DNA of 64,000 bases from Arthrobacter sp. zg-Y844 (GTDB taxonomy: Bacteria; Actinomycetota; Actinomycetes; Actinomycetales; Micrococcaceae): the NCBI RefSeq assembly GCF_024385465.1, contig NZ_JANFLS010000005.1, forward strand, positions 186,001-250,000, written 5' to 3'. The notes under the pieces were generated by a model, which was given only the letters and a program-made list of their open reading frames with translations, did not search any database and was not told the origin of the DNA. Made by a program: the position numbers and the translations under genes. Shown in pieces: positions 7,463-16,048 of the stretch. How positions within the stretch are numbered: position 1 is the first letter of the stretch; the number at the start of each line of letters is the position of its first letter.

Positions 7463-8485
7463 ATGAAAGCAATCGTGTACTCCGCCACCGGTCCCTCATC
7501 CGTCCTCTCCCTCGTTGACCGCGACGCCGCCGCCCCCGGCCCCGGCGAAGTGCGGGTTCGGGTTACCGTTTCGGGCGTGAATCCCACCGACTGGAAGGCC
7601 CGCGCCGGCAGCAGCCTGGCGTTCCCCGAGGTGGTGCCGAACCAGGACGGCGCCGGGATTATCGACGCCGTCGGCGAGGGCGTGACCGACCTTCAGGTGG
7701 GCGACCGGGTGTGGATCTACCTCGCAGCCCACGGCCGTCCGACCGGGACCGCCCAGGAATTCACCGTCCTCCCCGCCGACCGGGCGGTGCGGCTTCCGGA
7801 CGGCATCGGCTTCGACGTCGCCGGCAGCCTCGGTATCCCCGCGATGACCGCACACCGCGCCCTCACCGTCCACGAACAGGGTCCGTCCCGGCTCGCCCCC
7901 GGAGCCCTCGCAGGCCGCACCGTCCTGGTTCAGGGCGGCGCCGGAGCCGTAGGCCACGCCGCCATCCAGTTCGCCGCCTGGGCCGGCGCCACCGTGATCG
8001 CGACGGTCAGCAGCGACGCGAAGGCGGAGCTGGCCACCGCTGCCGGCGCCCACCACATCGTCCGCTACCCCGACGACGCCGAAGCCGACCGGATCCGCGA
8101 ACTCGCCCCGGACGGCGTCGACCACATTGTCGAAGTGTCCCCCGCCCAGAACGCGGCCCTTGATGTGGACGTAATCGCCAACCACGGCAGCATCGCCTAC
8201 TACGCGAACAACAACGGCGAGGAATTCACGGCGCCGATCGTTGCGAGCTTCGCGAAAAATGTCCGTTGGCAGGGCGTCCTTATATATACGGTGGGGACCC
8301 AGGCCCAGCACGCCGCGGCAGAGGACATTACCGCAGCACTGCAGGACGGCGCGCTGTCTGTCGGTGAGTCCGCGGGACTGCCCCTCACCTGGTTCCCCCT
8401 CGAGGAAACCGCCGCTGCGCACGACGCCGTCGAGAACGGAACCACCGGCAAGATCCTCATCCGCGTTGGTGACGAGAACGCCTAG
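7463..8485 (+). CDS. Zinc-less quinone oxidoreductase / MDR-family NADPH:quinone reductase
   Basis: A 340-residue medium-chain reductase. The GroES-like N-domain begins MKAIVYSATGPSSVLSL and contains GVNPTDWKARAG and PNQDGAGIIDAVGEGV. The nucleotide domain has VLVQGGAGAVGHAAIQFAAWAGA. The catalytic and structural zinc cysteines of alcohol dehydrogenases are absent, which identifies the QOR-type subfamily that reduces quinones or enones with NADPH. The ATG was chosen because it begins the family's first strand; upstream codons are extra. A single-gene unit; a redox-stress role is inferred from the family only. Confidence 0.9.
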   Translation: MKAIVYSATGPSSVLSLVDRDAAAPGPGEVRVRVTVSGVNPTDWKARAGSSLAFPEVVPNQDGAGIIDAVGEGVTDLQVGDRVWIYLAAHGRPTGTAQEFTVLPADRAVRLPDGIGFDVAGSLGIPAMTAHRALTVHEQGPSRLAPGALAGRTVLVQGGAGAVGHAAIQFAAWAGATVIATVSSDAKAELATAAGAHHIVRYPDDAEADRIRELAPDGVDHIVEVSPAQNAALDVDVIANHGSIAYYANNNGEEFTAPIVASFAKNVRWQGVLIYTVGTQAQHAAAEDITAALQDGALSVGESAGLPLTWFPLEETAAAHDAVENGTTGKILIRVGDENA

Positions 8486-8599
8486 ACCCCGGATCTTTCG
8501 CGGAGGTGTACAACCCGTTCCTGAGGGATGAACCAAGGTTGAACAGGTAGCATGACGGTACTATTCTTCTTTGACCCCGAGATCGGGTTGGATGTCAAG

Positions 8600-8624
8600 G
8601 GTGCCCGGCGAAAACGCGGGCACC
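8600..8624 (+). promoter_or_regulatory. 5' leader stem-loop before the LTA-synthase-like gene
   Basis: A perfect 8-bp stem (ggtgcccg / cgggcacc) with a 9-nt loop gcgaaaacg lies 19 nt before the ATG, just upstream of the Shine-Dalgarno region (cgcgagg). There is no T-tract. It may stabilise the mRNA or regulate translation. Confidence 0.35.
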
Positions 8625-8643
8625 TGGAACGCGAGGTATCTTC

Positions 8644-10182
8644 ATGTCTGGCCAGATTCTTGACGTGACCCGACGGGTCGGCGTCGTTATGGGACGTGTC
8701 TTGGTCTACGTCCTGATCTGGCTCGGGTTGGCGATGCTCATTGCGGCTGCGGGTATCCGGTTCTTCTGGGGGGAAATCTCCGTGGGCCAGATGCTCCTGA
8801 ACCTCGTCTCGGTGGAGACCGACGGCGGCGGCGGGGGCATTGTCTGGCTCGGCATCCTGGGCGTCGGTGTCCTGCCCCTGCTCATCACCGGCGGGATCGC
8901 CCTGTGGCAGTACTTCCGCCGCCGCAAGCGCCGCGACGGGGAGGACACACCTAACCGCTCACCGTGGATGATGCGCACCGTCTCCACCCTCCTGGTGGTC
9001 GCAGTGGTCATTGGCGGCACCACGGCCTTCGCCAGCACGGTGGGCATGGCCGACTACATCAAGGCGGCGAACTCCAAATACAACATCGGCGACTACTACG
9101 TGGAGCCGACCGTCACCGGGGCGGAGCAGAAGCGCAACCTGGTGCTGGTTTACCTCGAGTCCGGGGAAGCCACCCTCGCGGATGACCAGCTGTTCGAAAA
9201 GGACGCCTTCGTTCCACTCAAGGACACCACGCAGCCTTCCAAGGGGTGGCAGAGCGTGGAGAATTTCCAGCAGTACGAGGGCGGCGGCTGGACCATGGCC
9301 GGCCTAGTCTCCACGCAGTGCGGCGTCCCCCTGAAGGGCGTGGGCTCCTCCGACCAGAGCAGCGACGCCAGCAAGCTAGACGACGACGGCGACACTTACC
9401 TGGGTGGGTCAACCTGTCTTGGGGACGTCCTGGAAGAGCAGGGGTACACCAACGTTTTCCTGGGCGGCGCCAACGCCTCCTTCGCCGCGAAGGACACGTT
9501 CCTGGGCACCCATGGCTACTCCGAAGTGAAGGACCTCTCCGACTGGCGCGACGCCGGCGAACCGGAAGAGAACTTCCGCAAGGACTGGGGCCTGAGCGAC
9601 GAACGCCTCATGGCACATGCCAAGGAGGAGGTCGACAGGCTGCATGCCGAGGCGGAGGAAACCGGGAAGCCGTTCAACCTCTCCATGCTGACGCTGGACA
9701 CCCACGAACCGGTGCACGTCTACGACTACTGCAACGTGGATACCGAGAACAATGTGACCTCCGTGTTCTCCTGCTCCATGACCGAGGTGGCCGGATTCGT
9801 GGAATACATGGAACAGCAGGGGTACCTCGAGGACACCGCCGTGGTAATCATGGGCGACCACCTCAAGCACATGAGTGCCGGCGACGCTTTCCACGAGCAG
9901 CTGGACCATCACACCAACCGCACTATCTTCAACCGGGTCTGGGTTCCGGGCCAGGCAGCAGGCACCACGCTGCGCCCCGGTGCGGACCAGCTGAGCATGT
10001 ACCCGACCATCCTCGAAGCCGCAGGCCTGACCCTCAAGGACCGTCAGGCCGGGCTGGGTGTATCCGCCTTCACCTCGGAGATTCCGGTCGAATCGGCGCA
10101 GGCCATGGAGCGGGATGCCTACGTCGAACTGCTGGAATCGCTTTCCCCGCAGTTCTACGCGGAGGCCTGGGCCGGGCGGTAG
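8644..10182 (+). CDS. LTA synthase / phosphoglycerol transferase family (sulfatase fold) membrane enzyme
   Basis: A 512-residue protein. About three N-terminal transmembrane helices (residues ~12-40, 60-88, 115-137) are followed by an extracellular alkaline-phosphatase/sulfatase-fold domain. Metal and catalytic features seen are VLVYLESGE (metal Glu), GGWTMAGLVSTQCGVPL with the likely Thr nucleophile, LTLDTHEPVH and VVIMGDHLKH. The family transfers glycerol-phosphate from phosphatidylglycerol to lipoteichoic acid (LtaS) or to glucans (MdoB/OpgB). Three rather than five membrane helices set it apart from classical LtaS. The acceptor in this organism is unknown. A hairpin precedes the start. 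Confidence 0.88.
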   Translation: MSGQILDVTRRVGVVMGRVLVYVLIWLGLAMLIAAAGIRFFWGEISVGQMLLNLVSVETDGGGGGIVWLGILGVGVLPLLITGGIALWQYFRRRKRRDGEDTPNRSPWMMRTVSTLLVVAVVIGGTTAFASTVGMADYIKAANSKYNIGDYYVEPTVTGAEQKRNLVLVYLESGEATLADDQLFEKDAFVPLKDTTQPSKGWQSVENFQQYEGGGWTMAGLVSTQCGVPLKGVGSSDQSSDASKLDDDGDTYLGGSTCLGDVLEEQGYTNVFLGGANASFAAKDTFLGTHGYSEVKDLSDWRDAGEPEENFRKDWGLSDERLMAHAKEEVDRLHAEAEETGKPFNLSMLTLDTHEPVHVYDYCNVDTENNVTSVFSCSMTEVAGFVEYMEQQGYLEDTAVVIMGDHLKHMSAGDAFHEQLDHHTNRTIFNRVWVPGQAAGTTLRPGADQLSMYPTILEAAGLTLKDRQAGLGVSAFTSEIPVESAQAMERDAYVELLESLSPQFYAEAWAGR

Positions 10183-10281
10183 GCACCAACAGGCCCTGTT
10201 CGCTCCGCCTCCAAGCGCCCGGCTGCGGTGCATGTATGGTTCAGAGTCAGGAACCGCCTCGGTTCCGCTACAGGAGCGAAC

Positions 10282-10428
10282 ATGTCTGACAAGTCCCCGC
10301 GCCAAGCAGCATCGAAAAAGTCCGGCAAGTCCATCAAGGAAAAGCGTGCCGAGAAGAAGGCCGCCGCGGCTCCGCCCGCCCTCGACAAGGCCTCCGGCAC
10401 CAAACCCGCACCGCCCAAAAAGAAGTGA
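10282..10428 (+). CDS. Conserved small basic protein (SIKEKR type)
   Basis: A 48-residue Lys/Ala/Pro-rich protein: MSDKSPRQAASKKSGKSIKE, then KRAEKKAAAAPP and a PPKKK tail. Proteins of this type recur in Micrococcaceae and other actinobacteria as conserved hypotheticals. A good ribosome-binding site (caggagcgaac) sits 6 nt before the ATG. Its stop codon overlaps the GTG start of the downstream carboxyethylornithine synthase by 4 nt, so the two are translationally coupled. The protein is disordered and strongly cationic; nucleic-acid or ribosome binding is a guess from charge only. Confidence 0.78.
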   Translation: MSDKSPRQAASKKSGKSIKEKRAEKKAAAAPPALDKASGTKPAPPKKK

Positions 10429-11585
10429 ACCGCCCCGTGGAGCGTCTCACCCTCGGCGTCCTGTCCAGCACACGCAAGCCCGATGAGCGGCGTCTGGCCA
10501 TCCACCCGCTTCACCTGGAACGCATCGCCCCGGAGGTCCGGCGGCAGCTGCTCCTGGAAGAAGGCTACGGAGACAAGTTCGGCGTTCCGGACATGGAGCT
10601 GAAGCCGCTCGTTGGTGCTGTGCTCCCGCGGGCGCAGATCCTGGCGGAGGCCGACGTCGTCCTCCTGCCCAAGCCGCAGCCCGAGGACCTCGCCGAGCTG
10701 CGGGACGGGCAGACCCTCTGGGGCTGGCCGCACTGCGTCCAGGACCGCGCCGTCACCCAGCTCGCCATCGACAAAAAGCTCACGCTGATCGCCTTCGAAG
10801 CGATGAACCATTGGGCTGCCGACGGCGGTTTCGGCCTGCACGTCTTCCACAAGAACAACGAGCTCGCCGGGTACTGCTCCGTCCTGCACGCCCTCAGCCT
10901 GACCGGGTCAACCGGCGACTACGGGCGCCGGCTCAGCGCCGTCGTCATCGGCTTCGGCGCAACGGCACGCGGCGCGGTCACTGCCCTGAATGCGCACGGC
11001 ATCCATGACGTCCAGGTCCTGACCAACCGCGGCGTCGCGGCGGTCGGGTCGCCGATCCACTCCGCGCGGATTGTTCAGTTCGACCGTGACGACAACTCGC
11101 CGTTCCTCAGCGAGGTCATCACCGAAGACGGCCGGGTGCCGCTGGCCCCGTTCCTTGCCGAGAGCGACATCGTGGTCAACTGCACGTTGCAGGATCCCAA
11201 CGCCCCGCTGACCTACCTGCGCACCGATGACCTGGAGGCGTTCCGGCCCGGCAGCCTGATCGTGGACGTGTCCTGCGACGAAGGCATGGGCTTCGAGTGG
11301 GCGAAAACCACCACGTTCACCGACCCGATGTTCGAGGTGGGCGAGCACATCAACTACTACGCCGTCGATCACAGTCCGTCCTACCTTTGGAACTCCGCCA
11401 GCTGGGAAATCAGCGAGGCGCTCCTGCCCTTCCTGGAAACGGTCATTGCCGGTCCTGCGGCGTGGACGGAGAACGAAACCATCCGGCGGGCAATTGAAAT
11501 CCGCGACGGTGTGATCCTCAACGAGGACGTGCTGCAGTTCCAGCAGCGGGAGCCCGCCTACCCGCATCCGGCGCTGGGTTCCTAG
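10425..11585 (+). CDS. ceo: N5-(carboxyethyl)ornithine synthase
   Basis: A 386-residue NAD(P)-dependent enzyme of the alanine dehydrogenase/PNT-related fold. The N-terminus has LGVLSSTRKPDERRLAIHPL and later WPHCVQDRAVTQLAIDKKLT and FEAMNHW, as in Lactococcus CEOS. The Rossmann part is RLSAVVIGFGATARGAVTAL. The known reaction is reductive condensation of ornithine with pyruvate. CEOS-like genes are widespread and their physiological role in actinobacteria is unclear. The GTG start overlaps the stop of the small basic protein; an internal GTG four codons later is also possible. The product name is family-level. Confidence 0.85.
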   Translation: MNRPVERLTLGVLSSTRKPDERRLAIHPLHLERIAPEVRRQLLLEEGYGDKFGVPDMELKPLVGAVLPRAQILAEADVVLLPKPQPEDLAELRDGQTLWGWPHCVQDRAVTQLAIDKKLTLIAFEAMNHWAADGGFGLHVFHKNNELAGYCSVLHALSLTGSTGDYGRRLSAVVIGFGATARGAVTALNAHGIHDVQVLTNRGVAAVGSPIHSARIVQFDRDDNSPFLSEVITEDGRVPLAPFLAESDIVVNCTLQDPNAPLTYLRTDDLEAFRPGSLIVDVSCDEGMGFEWAKTTTFTDPMFEVGEHINYYAVDHSPSYLWNSASWEISEALLPFLETVIAGPAAWTENETIRRAIEIRDGVILNEDVLQFQQREPAYPHPALGS

Positions 11586-11598
11586 CCCGGGCCAGGGG

Positions 11599-12024
11599 TC
11601 AGGCGCCGCGGGAGTCGTAGGCGGCGCGCTCGGCGAAGACGTCATCCATGTGCTGTTCCGCCCAGGCCTTGATGCCGCGGGTTAATCCGTGCAGGGAGCG
11701 CCCAAGATCGGTGAGCTCATAGCTGACGGTCACCGGCACCGTGGGGGTGACGGTGCGGGTGAGGAGACCGTCCCGCTCCAGTGAGCGAAGTGTCTGGGTG
11801 AGCATCTTCTGGCTTACGCCGGCCAGCACCCGGGACAGCTCGGAGAAACGCAGCGGGCGGGGATCGCCGTCGCAGTCCGGCCCGCTGCCGAGGGCGGCCA
11901 GGGCCAGCGTGACCCATTTATTGGAGATCCGGTCCAGCAGTTGCCGGCTGGGACAGGCATCCAGGAACGCGTTATACGCATCTTTCTCCTGCGCTCGTTT
12001 CTCTGCCGCTGTCATCGTGGCCAT
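11599..12024 (-). CDS. HxlR-family winged-helix regulator
   Basis: A 141-residue protein. CPSRQLLDRISNKWVTLALAA is the HxlR signature start, followed by RFSELSRVLAGVSQKMLTQT and the wing LRSLERDGLLTRTV, then YELTDLGRSL. HxlR proteins act as dimers and often sense electrophiles through the N-terminal Cys (here Cys24 or near). It is divergent from an aldo/keto reductase with 115 bp between them, which contains an ACTTCC-N5-GGAAGT palindrome. Control of the reductase and of itself is the likely role. Convergent with ceo, 13 bp away. Confidence 0.92.
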   Translation of the reverse strand: MATMTAAEKRAQEKDAYNAFLDACPSRQLLDRISNKWVTLALAALGSGPDCDGDPRPLRFSELSRVLAGVSQKMLTQTLRSLERDGLLTRTVTPTVPVTVSYELTDLGRSLHGLTRGIKAWAEQHMDDVFAERAAYDSRGA

Positions 12025-12067
12025 TGCTGCCCTGCCTTCCGGGTTACTTGGGCACTTTCAGGTGCCT

Positions 12068-12084
12068 ACTTCCTGCGGGGAAGT
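12068..12084. promoter_or_regulatory. Candidate HxlR operator
   Basis: A perfect inverted repeat, ACTTCC-tgcgg-GGAAGT, lies in the divergent hxlR-like/aldo-keto reductase promoter region. A further GGAAGT half-site occurs about 22 bp beyond the repeat. Assignment to the adjacent HxlR protein is by position only. Confidence 0.45.
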
Positions 12085-12139
12085 TGCGTCTCCATAGTGG
12101 ACTGCGGAAGTAAGGATCACCACCCCTGAAAGGCAGAAC

Positions 12140-13012
12140 ATGAGCACATTTACCACATCGCTTCCCGGCGGCACCTGGACCTTGGGCGACCTCGAGGTGT
12201 CCCGCTTTGGATACGGGGCCATGCAGCTCGCCGGACCGGGGGTGATGGGACCTCCGCCGGATTACGACGGCGCCCTCTCGGTCCTGCGCGAGGCCGTCAC
12301 TCTCGGCATCACCCACGTCGACACCGCAGAGGCCTACGGGCCGCACATCACCAACTCGCTCATCCGCGAGGCGCTGCACCCCTACCCCCGGACCCTGCAT
12401 GTGGTGACCAAGGTGGGGGCCGACCGCGACGACCAGGGCGGATGGACCCCGGCACGGAAGCCTGACCAGCTGCGCCGTGCCGTCGAGGAGAACCTGGAGA
12501 CACTCGGTCTGGATGTTCTGGACCTGGTGAACCTCCGCATGGGAGACGCCCACGGAACCGTGGCCGGATCCCTTGCCGAAGCGCTGGAGACACTCGCGGA
12601 GCTCCAGCAGCAGGGGCTCATCCGGCACCTCGGCGTGAGCAACGTGCTGCCCGAGCAGGTAGCCGAAGCACGCAGCGTTGCCCCCATCGTCTCGGTGCAG
12701 AACATGTACAACCTTGCCTTCCGCCAGGACGACGGCCTGATCGATTCCCTCGCGCAGGACGGTATCGCCTACGTGCCGTTCTTCCCGCTGGGAGGTTTCA
12801 GTCCGCTCCAATCCGAGGAACTCTCCGCCATCGCCGCACGCCTGGGTTCAACCCCCATGTCCGTGGCCCTGGCGTGGCTGCTGCAGCGTTCCCCGAACAT
12901 CCTGCTTATCCCCGGCACCTCCTCCGTAGCGCATCTGCGGGAAAACGTGACCGGCGCTGCGCTGATGCTGTCCACGGAGGATGTCGCGGAGCTGGACACC
13001 ATCGGCGGGTAG
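12140..13012 (+). CDS. Aldo/keto reductase
   Basis: A 290-residue TIM-barrel NADPH oxidoreductase. The strand-1 region is SRFGYGAMQLAGPG. The catalytic Asp-Tyr part is THVDTAEAYGPHITNSLIRE, the Lys is in LHVVTKVGADR, and the C-terminal cofactor segment is LIPGTSSVAHLRENV. Several residues resemble the YdbC/pyridoxal-reductase-like oxidoreductases. A good Shine-Dalgarno (gaaaggcag) precedes the ATG. Probably controlled by the divergent HxlR regulator; detoxification of carbonyls is a reasonable inference. Confidence 0.93.
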   Translation: MSTFTTSLPGGTWTLGDLEVSRFGYGAMQLAGPGVMGPPPDYDGALSVLREAVTLGITHVDTAEAYGPHITNSLIREALHPYPRTLHVVTKVGADRDDQGGWTPARKPDQLRRAVEENLETLGLDVLDLVNLRMGDAHGTVAGSLAEALETLAELQQQGLIRHLGVSNVLPEQVAEARSVAPIVSVQNMYNLAFRQDDGLIDSLAQDGIAYVPFFPLGGFSPLQSEELSAIAARLGSTPMSVALAWLLQRSPNILLIPGTSSVAHLRENVTGAALMLSTEDVAELDTIGG

Positions 13013-13040
13013 CGCGGGTTCCTGCCGCGCATCTGGAACG

Positions 13041-14765
13041 ATGGCCTCCATGAGTTCAACCGCGGCGCCCTCGAATGCCGATCAGGCAGACCGGGAGGCC
13101 CGCGTGGCCCCGAACAGCGGTTCGGCCGCGCGGGCCAGCGCTGTTATGGCAGCCGGCACCGTCGTGTCCCGGGTGCTCGGCCTGGTCCGGACGGCGCTCC
13201 TCGCCGCTGCTATCGGCGCCTCGGGTGGGGTGTCGGACCTGTTTTCCTACGCGAACGCCCTGCCGAACTTCATCTACCTGATGGTCGCCGGCGGGGTGTT
13301 CAACGCCGTTTTGGTGCCCCAGATTGTCCGGGCCAGCCGGCAGCCGGACCGGGGCGCAGATTACGTCAGCAGGATCCTGACCCTCGCCGTAGCGGCGCTG
13401 CTGGTCCTCACGGTGCTGGTGACGCTGGCGGCTCCGGTGATTATCGATGCGGCGACGCGTTTCACGGACGGCAACCTCGCCCTGGCCACGGCGTTCGCCT
13501 ACTGGTGCCTGCCGCAGATCTTTTTCTACGGGTTGTACGCCGTGCTGGGCCAGATCCTGAACGCCAACGGCTCCTTCGGTCCGTACATGTGGGCTCCCGT
13601 GGTGAACAACCTGGTGTCCATCGGCGCACTGGTGGTGTTCCTGTCGCTGATGGGCGCCGAACAGGCAGAAGCGTATAAACCCGAAACGTGGACGCCGGAG
13701 CATACGTTCCTGCTGGCGGGAGGCATGACGCTCGGCGTCGCCCTTCAGGCGCTTCTGCTGTTTCTCCCGCTTCGACGCCTGAAACTGGGACTGAAGCCGA
13801 AGTTCGGCCTGCACGGCACGGGGCTTAGACGCACGGGCCGGCTGGCATCCGTCACGATCGTCACGATGCTGGTCGGCAACGGCCTGTACATCGTCAATCT
13901 CTACGTTGCCACCATCGCCTCCGACGCCCGGCACACACTCACCGACTCGGGCCGGCCGGACCGGATCGCGGGCCTGGCGAACCTGGACATCGGGGCCATG
14001 GTCTACCAACTGCCGCACGCCGTGATCGCCCTGTCCCTGGCCACGGTTATGTTCAACCAGCTTTCCGCTGCCTATGCCGGCGGGAACCTTCCGGAGGTAC
14101 GCGCGGTGCTGTCCCGGGGGCTGCGCATCACCGGTGTTGCCACGGTGTTCGGCGCGGCGGCCCTGCTGGCATTCGCCGGGCCGCTCGGAATGCTCTTCAG
14201 CGAATCGCCCGAGGTGGCCACCCTCAACGGAATCATCATCGCCATCCTTGCCGTGGGAGCCCCGTTCCTGAGTGCCAACTTCCTTCTCGGCCGGGTGTTC
14301 TATGCCGGTGAGGATGTGAAGACGCCGTTGAAAATCCAGCTGATCCTGTCCGGAGTTGGAGTGGTTCTCGCCGTTATTGCGGGCGTACTTGATCCCCGGT
14401 TAATTGTGCCGACGCTCGCCGCCGCCTATTCCCTCGGCAACGTGATCGCCGTCGTCGTCAGTCACCTCTTCCTCACGCGGGCGATTGGTCCTTACGGTGC
14501 CGGACAGGTCTTTGACGCGCACGTCCGGTTCACGGTTGCCGGCATTGTCGCTGCCCTCGCCGGGACGGCCGTGTCCTGGGCGTTCGGAGGGTACGACGCC
14601 GGCGGGTACCTTTGGCAGTCGAAGTTCCATGCCCTTGTGGTGCTCTCCGTGGGTGGGGGCCTTATGGGCGCTGTGTACTTGGGCATGCTGAAACTGCTTC
14701 GGGTGGCCGAGTTGGGCCAGCTTGCCGGGTCGCTGCAGGCGTTGGTCCGGCGGGGCCGCAACTGA
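13041..14765 (+). CDS. MurJ/MviN-like lipid II flippase family protein
   Basis: A ~574-residue polytopic membrane protein (about 14 helices) with the MurJ N-terminal signature: AAGTVVSRVLGLVRTALLAA then FSYANALPNFIYLMVAGGVF. MurJ moves lipid II across the membrane for peptidoglycan synthesis. In Actinobacteria the main murJ normally lies near trxB/parAB by the origin, with a large C-terminal extension in some. This copy is in an unrelated neighbourhood and lacks an extension, so it may be a second paralogue or a polysaccharide flippase of the same superfamily. The first ATG is kept; a second ATG three codons in is equally possible. Confidence 0.87.
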   Translation: MASMSSTAAPSNADQADREARVAPNSGSAARASAVMAAGTVVSRVLGLVRTALLAAAIGASGGVSDLFSYANALPNFIYLMVAGGVFNAVLVPQIVRASRQPDRGADYVSRILTLAVAALLVLTVLVTLAAPVIIDAATRFTDGNLALATAFAYWCLPQIFFYGLYAVLGQILNANGSFGPYMWAPVVNNLVSIGALVVFLSLMGAEQAEAYKPETWTPEHTFLLAGGMTLGVALQALLLFLPLRRLKLGLKPKFGLHGTGLRRTGRLASVTIVTMLVGNGLYIVNLYVATIASDARHTLTDSGRPDRIAGLANLDIGAMVYQLPHAVIALSLATVMFNQLSAAYAGGNLPEVRAVLSRGLRITGVATVFGAAALLAFAGPLGMLFSESPEVATLNGIIIAILAVGAPFLSANFLLGRVFYAGEDVKTPLKIQLILSGVGVVLAVIAGVLDPRLIVPTLAAAYSLGNVIAVVVSHLFLTRAIGPYGAGQVFDAHVRFTVAGIVAALAGTAVSWAFGGYDAGGYLWQSKFHALVVLSVGGGLMGAVYLGMLKLLRVAELGQLAGSLQALVRRGRN

Positions 14766-14784
14766 CCGTCCACCGCATCCAGTT

Positions 14785-14806
14785 GTCAGCTGCCGAGCGA
14801 GCTGAC
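14785..14806. repeat. Inverted repeat after the murJ-like gene
   Basis: Perfect 7-bp arms GTCAGCT / AGCTGAC with an 8-nt spacer, between the murJ-like gene and the EcsC gene. There is no T-run, so it is either a weak terminator or a regulator site for the downstream gene. Confidence 0.3.
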
Positions 14807-14854
14807 TGGTAGGGTCATCCTCGACCTGCACAAGCACCATCGAATGGACCCTCA

Positions 14855-15871
14855 TTGAGCACTAACGTGGACCCGCTCCTCCCCGACGCTGTAACCAAGA
14901 TGAGCGCATACGACCAACAGGTGTGGGACAGTCTCAATGGCCATTGGGAGCGCCGCAGCAACCGCCGAGGGCTGCCGAACTGGGCAAACTCTGCAATCAG
15001 TCGGACGGGCGAGGTAGCGGGAACTGCCGGGCGACGGGTAGCGGATGCCGTGCCCGACAAGGTCATGGAACCCATCCAGCGCGCTGGCGGAGCGGTGGCC
15101 GATAAGGCCATGCGACCGGCCATTGAAAGTGCAATAGCGATGCTGGAGCTATTCAACGATTGGGCCCTTGAGCTCAATGACCCAAAGAGCGTCGAGAAGC
15201 TTGCTCGCAAACGTGGCCTTGATATCAACAACTTCGCTGACCTGCAGAAGCAGGATCTGAAGTCCTGCGATCGTTTGCTGACTCTGAACACCCTCAAATG
15301 GCGAAGCGCTGGTGCGCTCGAAGGCGGTGCCATGGGTGTGCTGGCCCTGGTTCCGGTCGCGGGGATTCCAGTCGCGATGACGGCGGACATGCTTGTCATT
15401 CAGGTTCTCAGCACCTCGATCGCAACGCGGATTGCATACTCCTACGGTTATGACGCGAAGGACCCCGAGGAGCAGCTGTTTATCCAGCGTCTGGTAAGCA
15501 GATCCTTCATGAAACAGGCAGCCAAGGCTAAGCCGATACGCGACGTCGCGCACGCTGCCGATGCCCTTAAGGGACGCGTAAAGTGGTCTGAAAAGCTCCG
15601 TGCGGATCATCGACTCGTGGCCGTACTTGAGAAATTAATGCAGCAGCTAGGGCCTGCCGGTTCCAGGGTACCCGTTCAAAACGTTGCCAAGGTTGTGCCA
15701 TTCATTGGTGTCGTAATCGGCGCCGGCACCAATGCGGCGATACTCGGCGCTGTCGCAACGGACGCCCAAAGGTACTGCCAAACACGGTTCCTGTGCGAGA
15801 AGTATGACCTGCCGCTGCCGGCTGCGCTTGCCACCGATCCTGTTGACGAGGGCGCAGCTGCTGACCTCTGA
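14855..15871 (+). CDS. EcsC family protein
   Basis: A 338-residue protein with the EcsC domain. AGALEGGAMGVLALVPVAGI is the characteristic Gly-rich hydrophobic hairpin, followed by DMLVIQVLSTSIATRIAYSY, and later VVPFIGVVIGAGTNAAIL. The N-terminal third is helical (VWDSLNGHWERRSNRRGLPN). EcsC is named after a gene next to the Bacillus EcsAB transporter; its biochemical role is unknown. No ABC transporter is adjacent. The TTG start follows the 5' region without a clear ribosome site; a GTG four codons later or an ATG at codon 16 are alternatives. GC is a little lower than in neighbours. Confidence 0.83.
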   Translation: MSTNVDPLLPDAVTKMSAYDQQVWDSLNGHWERRSNRRGLPNWANSAISRTGEVAGTAGRRVADAVPDKVMEPIQRAGGAVADKAMRPAIESAIAMLELFNDWALELNDPKSVEKLARKRGLDINNFADLQKQDLKSCDRLLTLNTLKWRSAGALEGGAMGVLALVPVAGIPVAMTADMLVIQVLSTSIATRIAYSYGYDAKDPEEQLFIQRLVSRSFMKQAAKAKPIRDVAHAADALKGRVKWSEKLRADHRLVAVLEKLMQQLGPAGSRVPVQNVAKVVPFIGVVIGAGTNAAILGAVATDAQRYCQTRFLCEKYDLPLPAALATDPVDEGAAADL

Positions 15872-16048
15872 CTACTTGCCACACGGTCAGAACCTACTCG
15901 GTCTTGGCGACTAGGAACCCGGTCAAGGTTAGGTCGACCCGGGTCCACCTTTTAGAGATCCAGCGGTGCGGCCCTGGAGGAGACTACATGGCGCCGTTCT
16001 TTGCCCGAAACCGATGATTGTCCGGGCCCGTTAGGGCACACTGGTCGC

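Noticed and set aside
15988-16017. A 10-codon ATG frame with a strong Shine-Dalgarno upstream of dinB
   Set aside because: Too short to call as a gene; kept only as a possible leader peptide noted with the polymerase.
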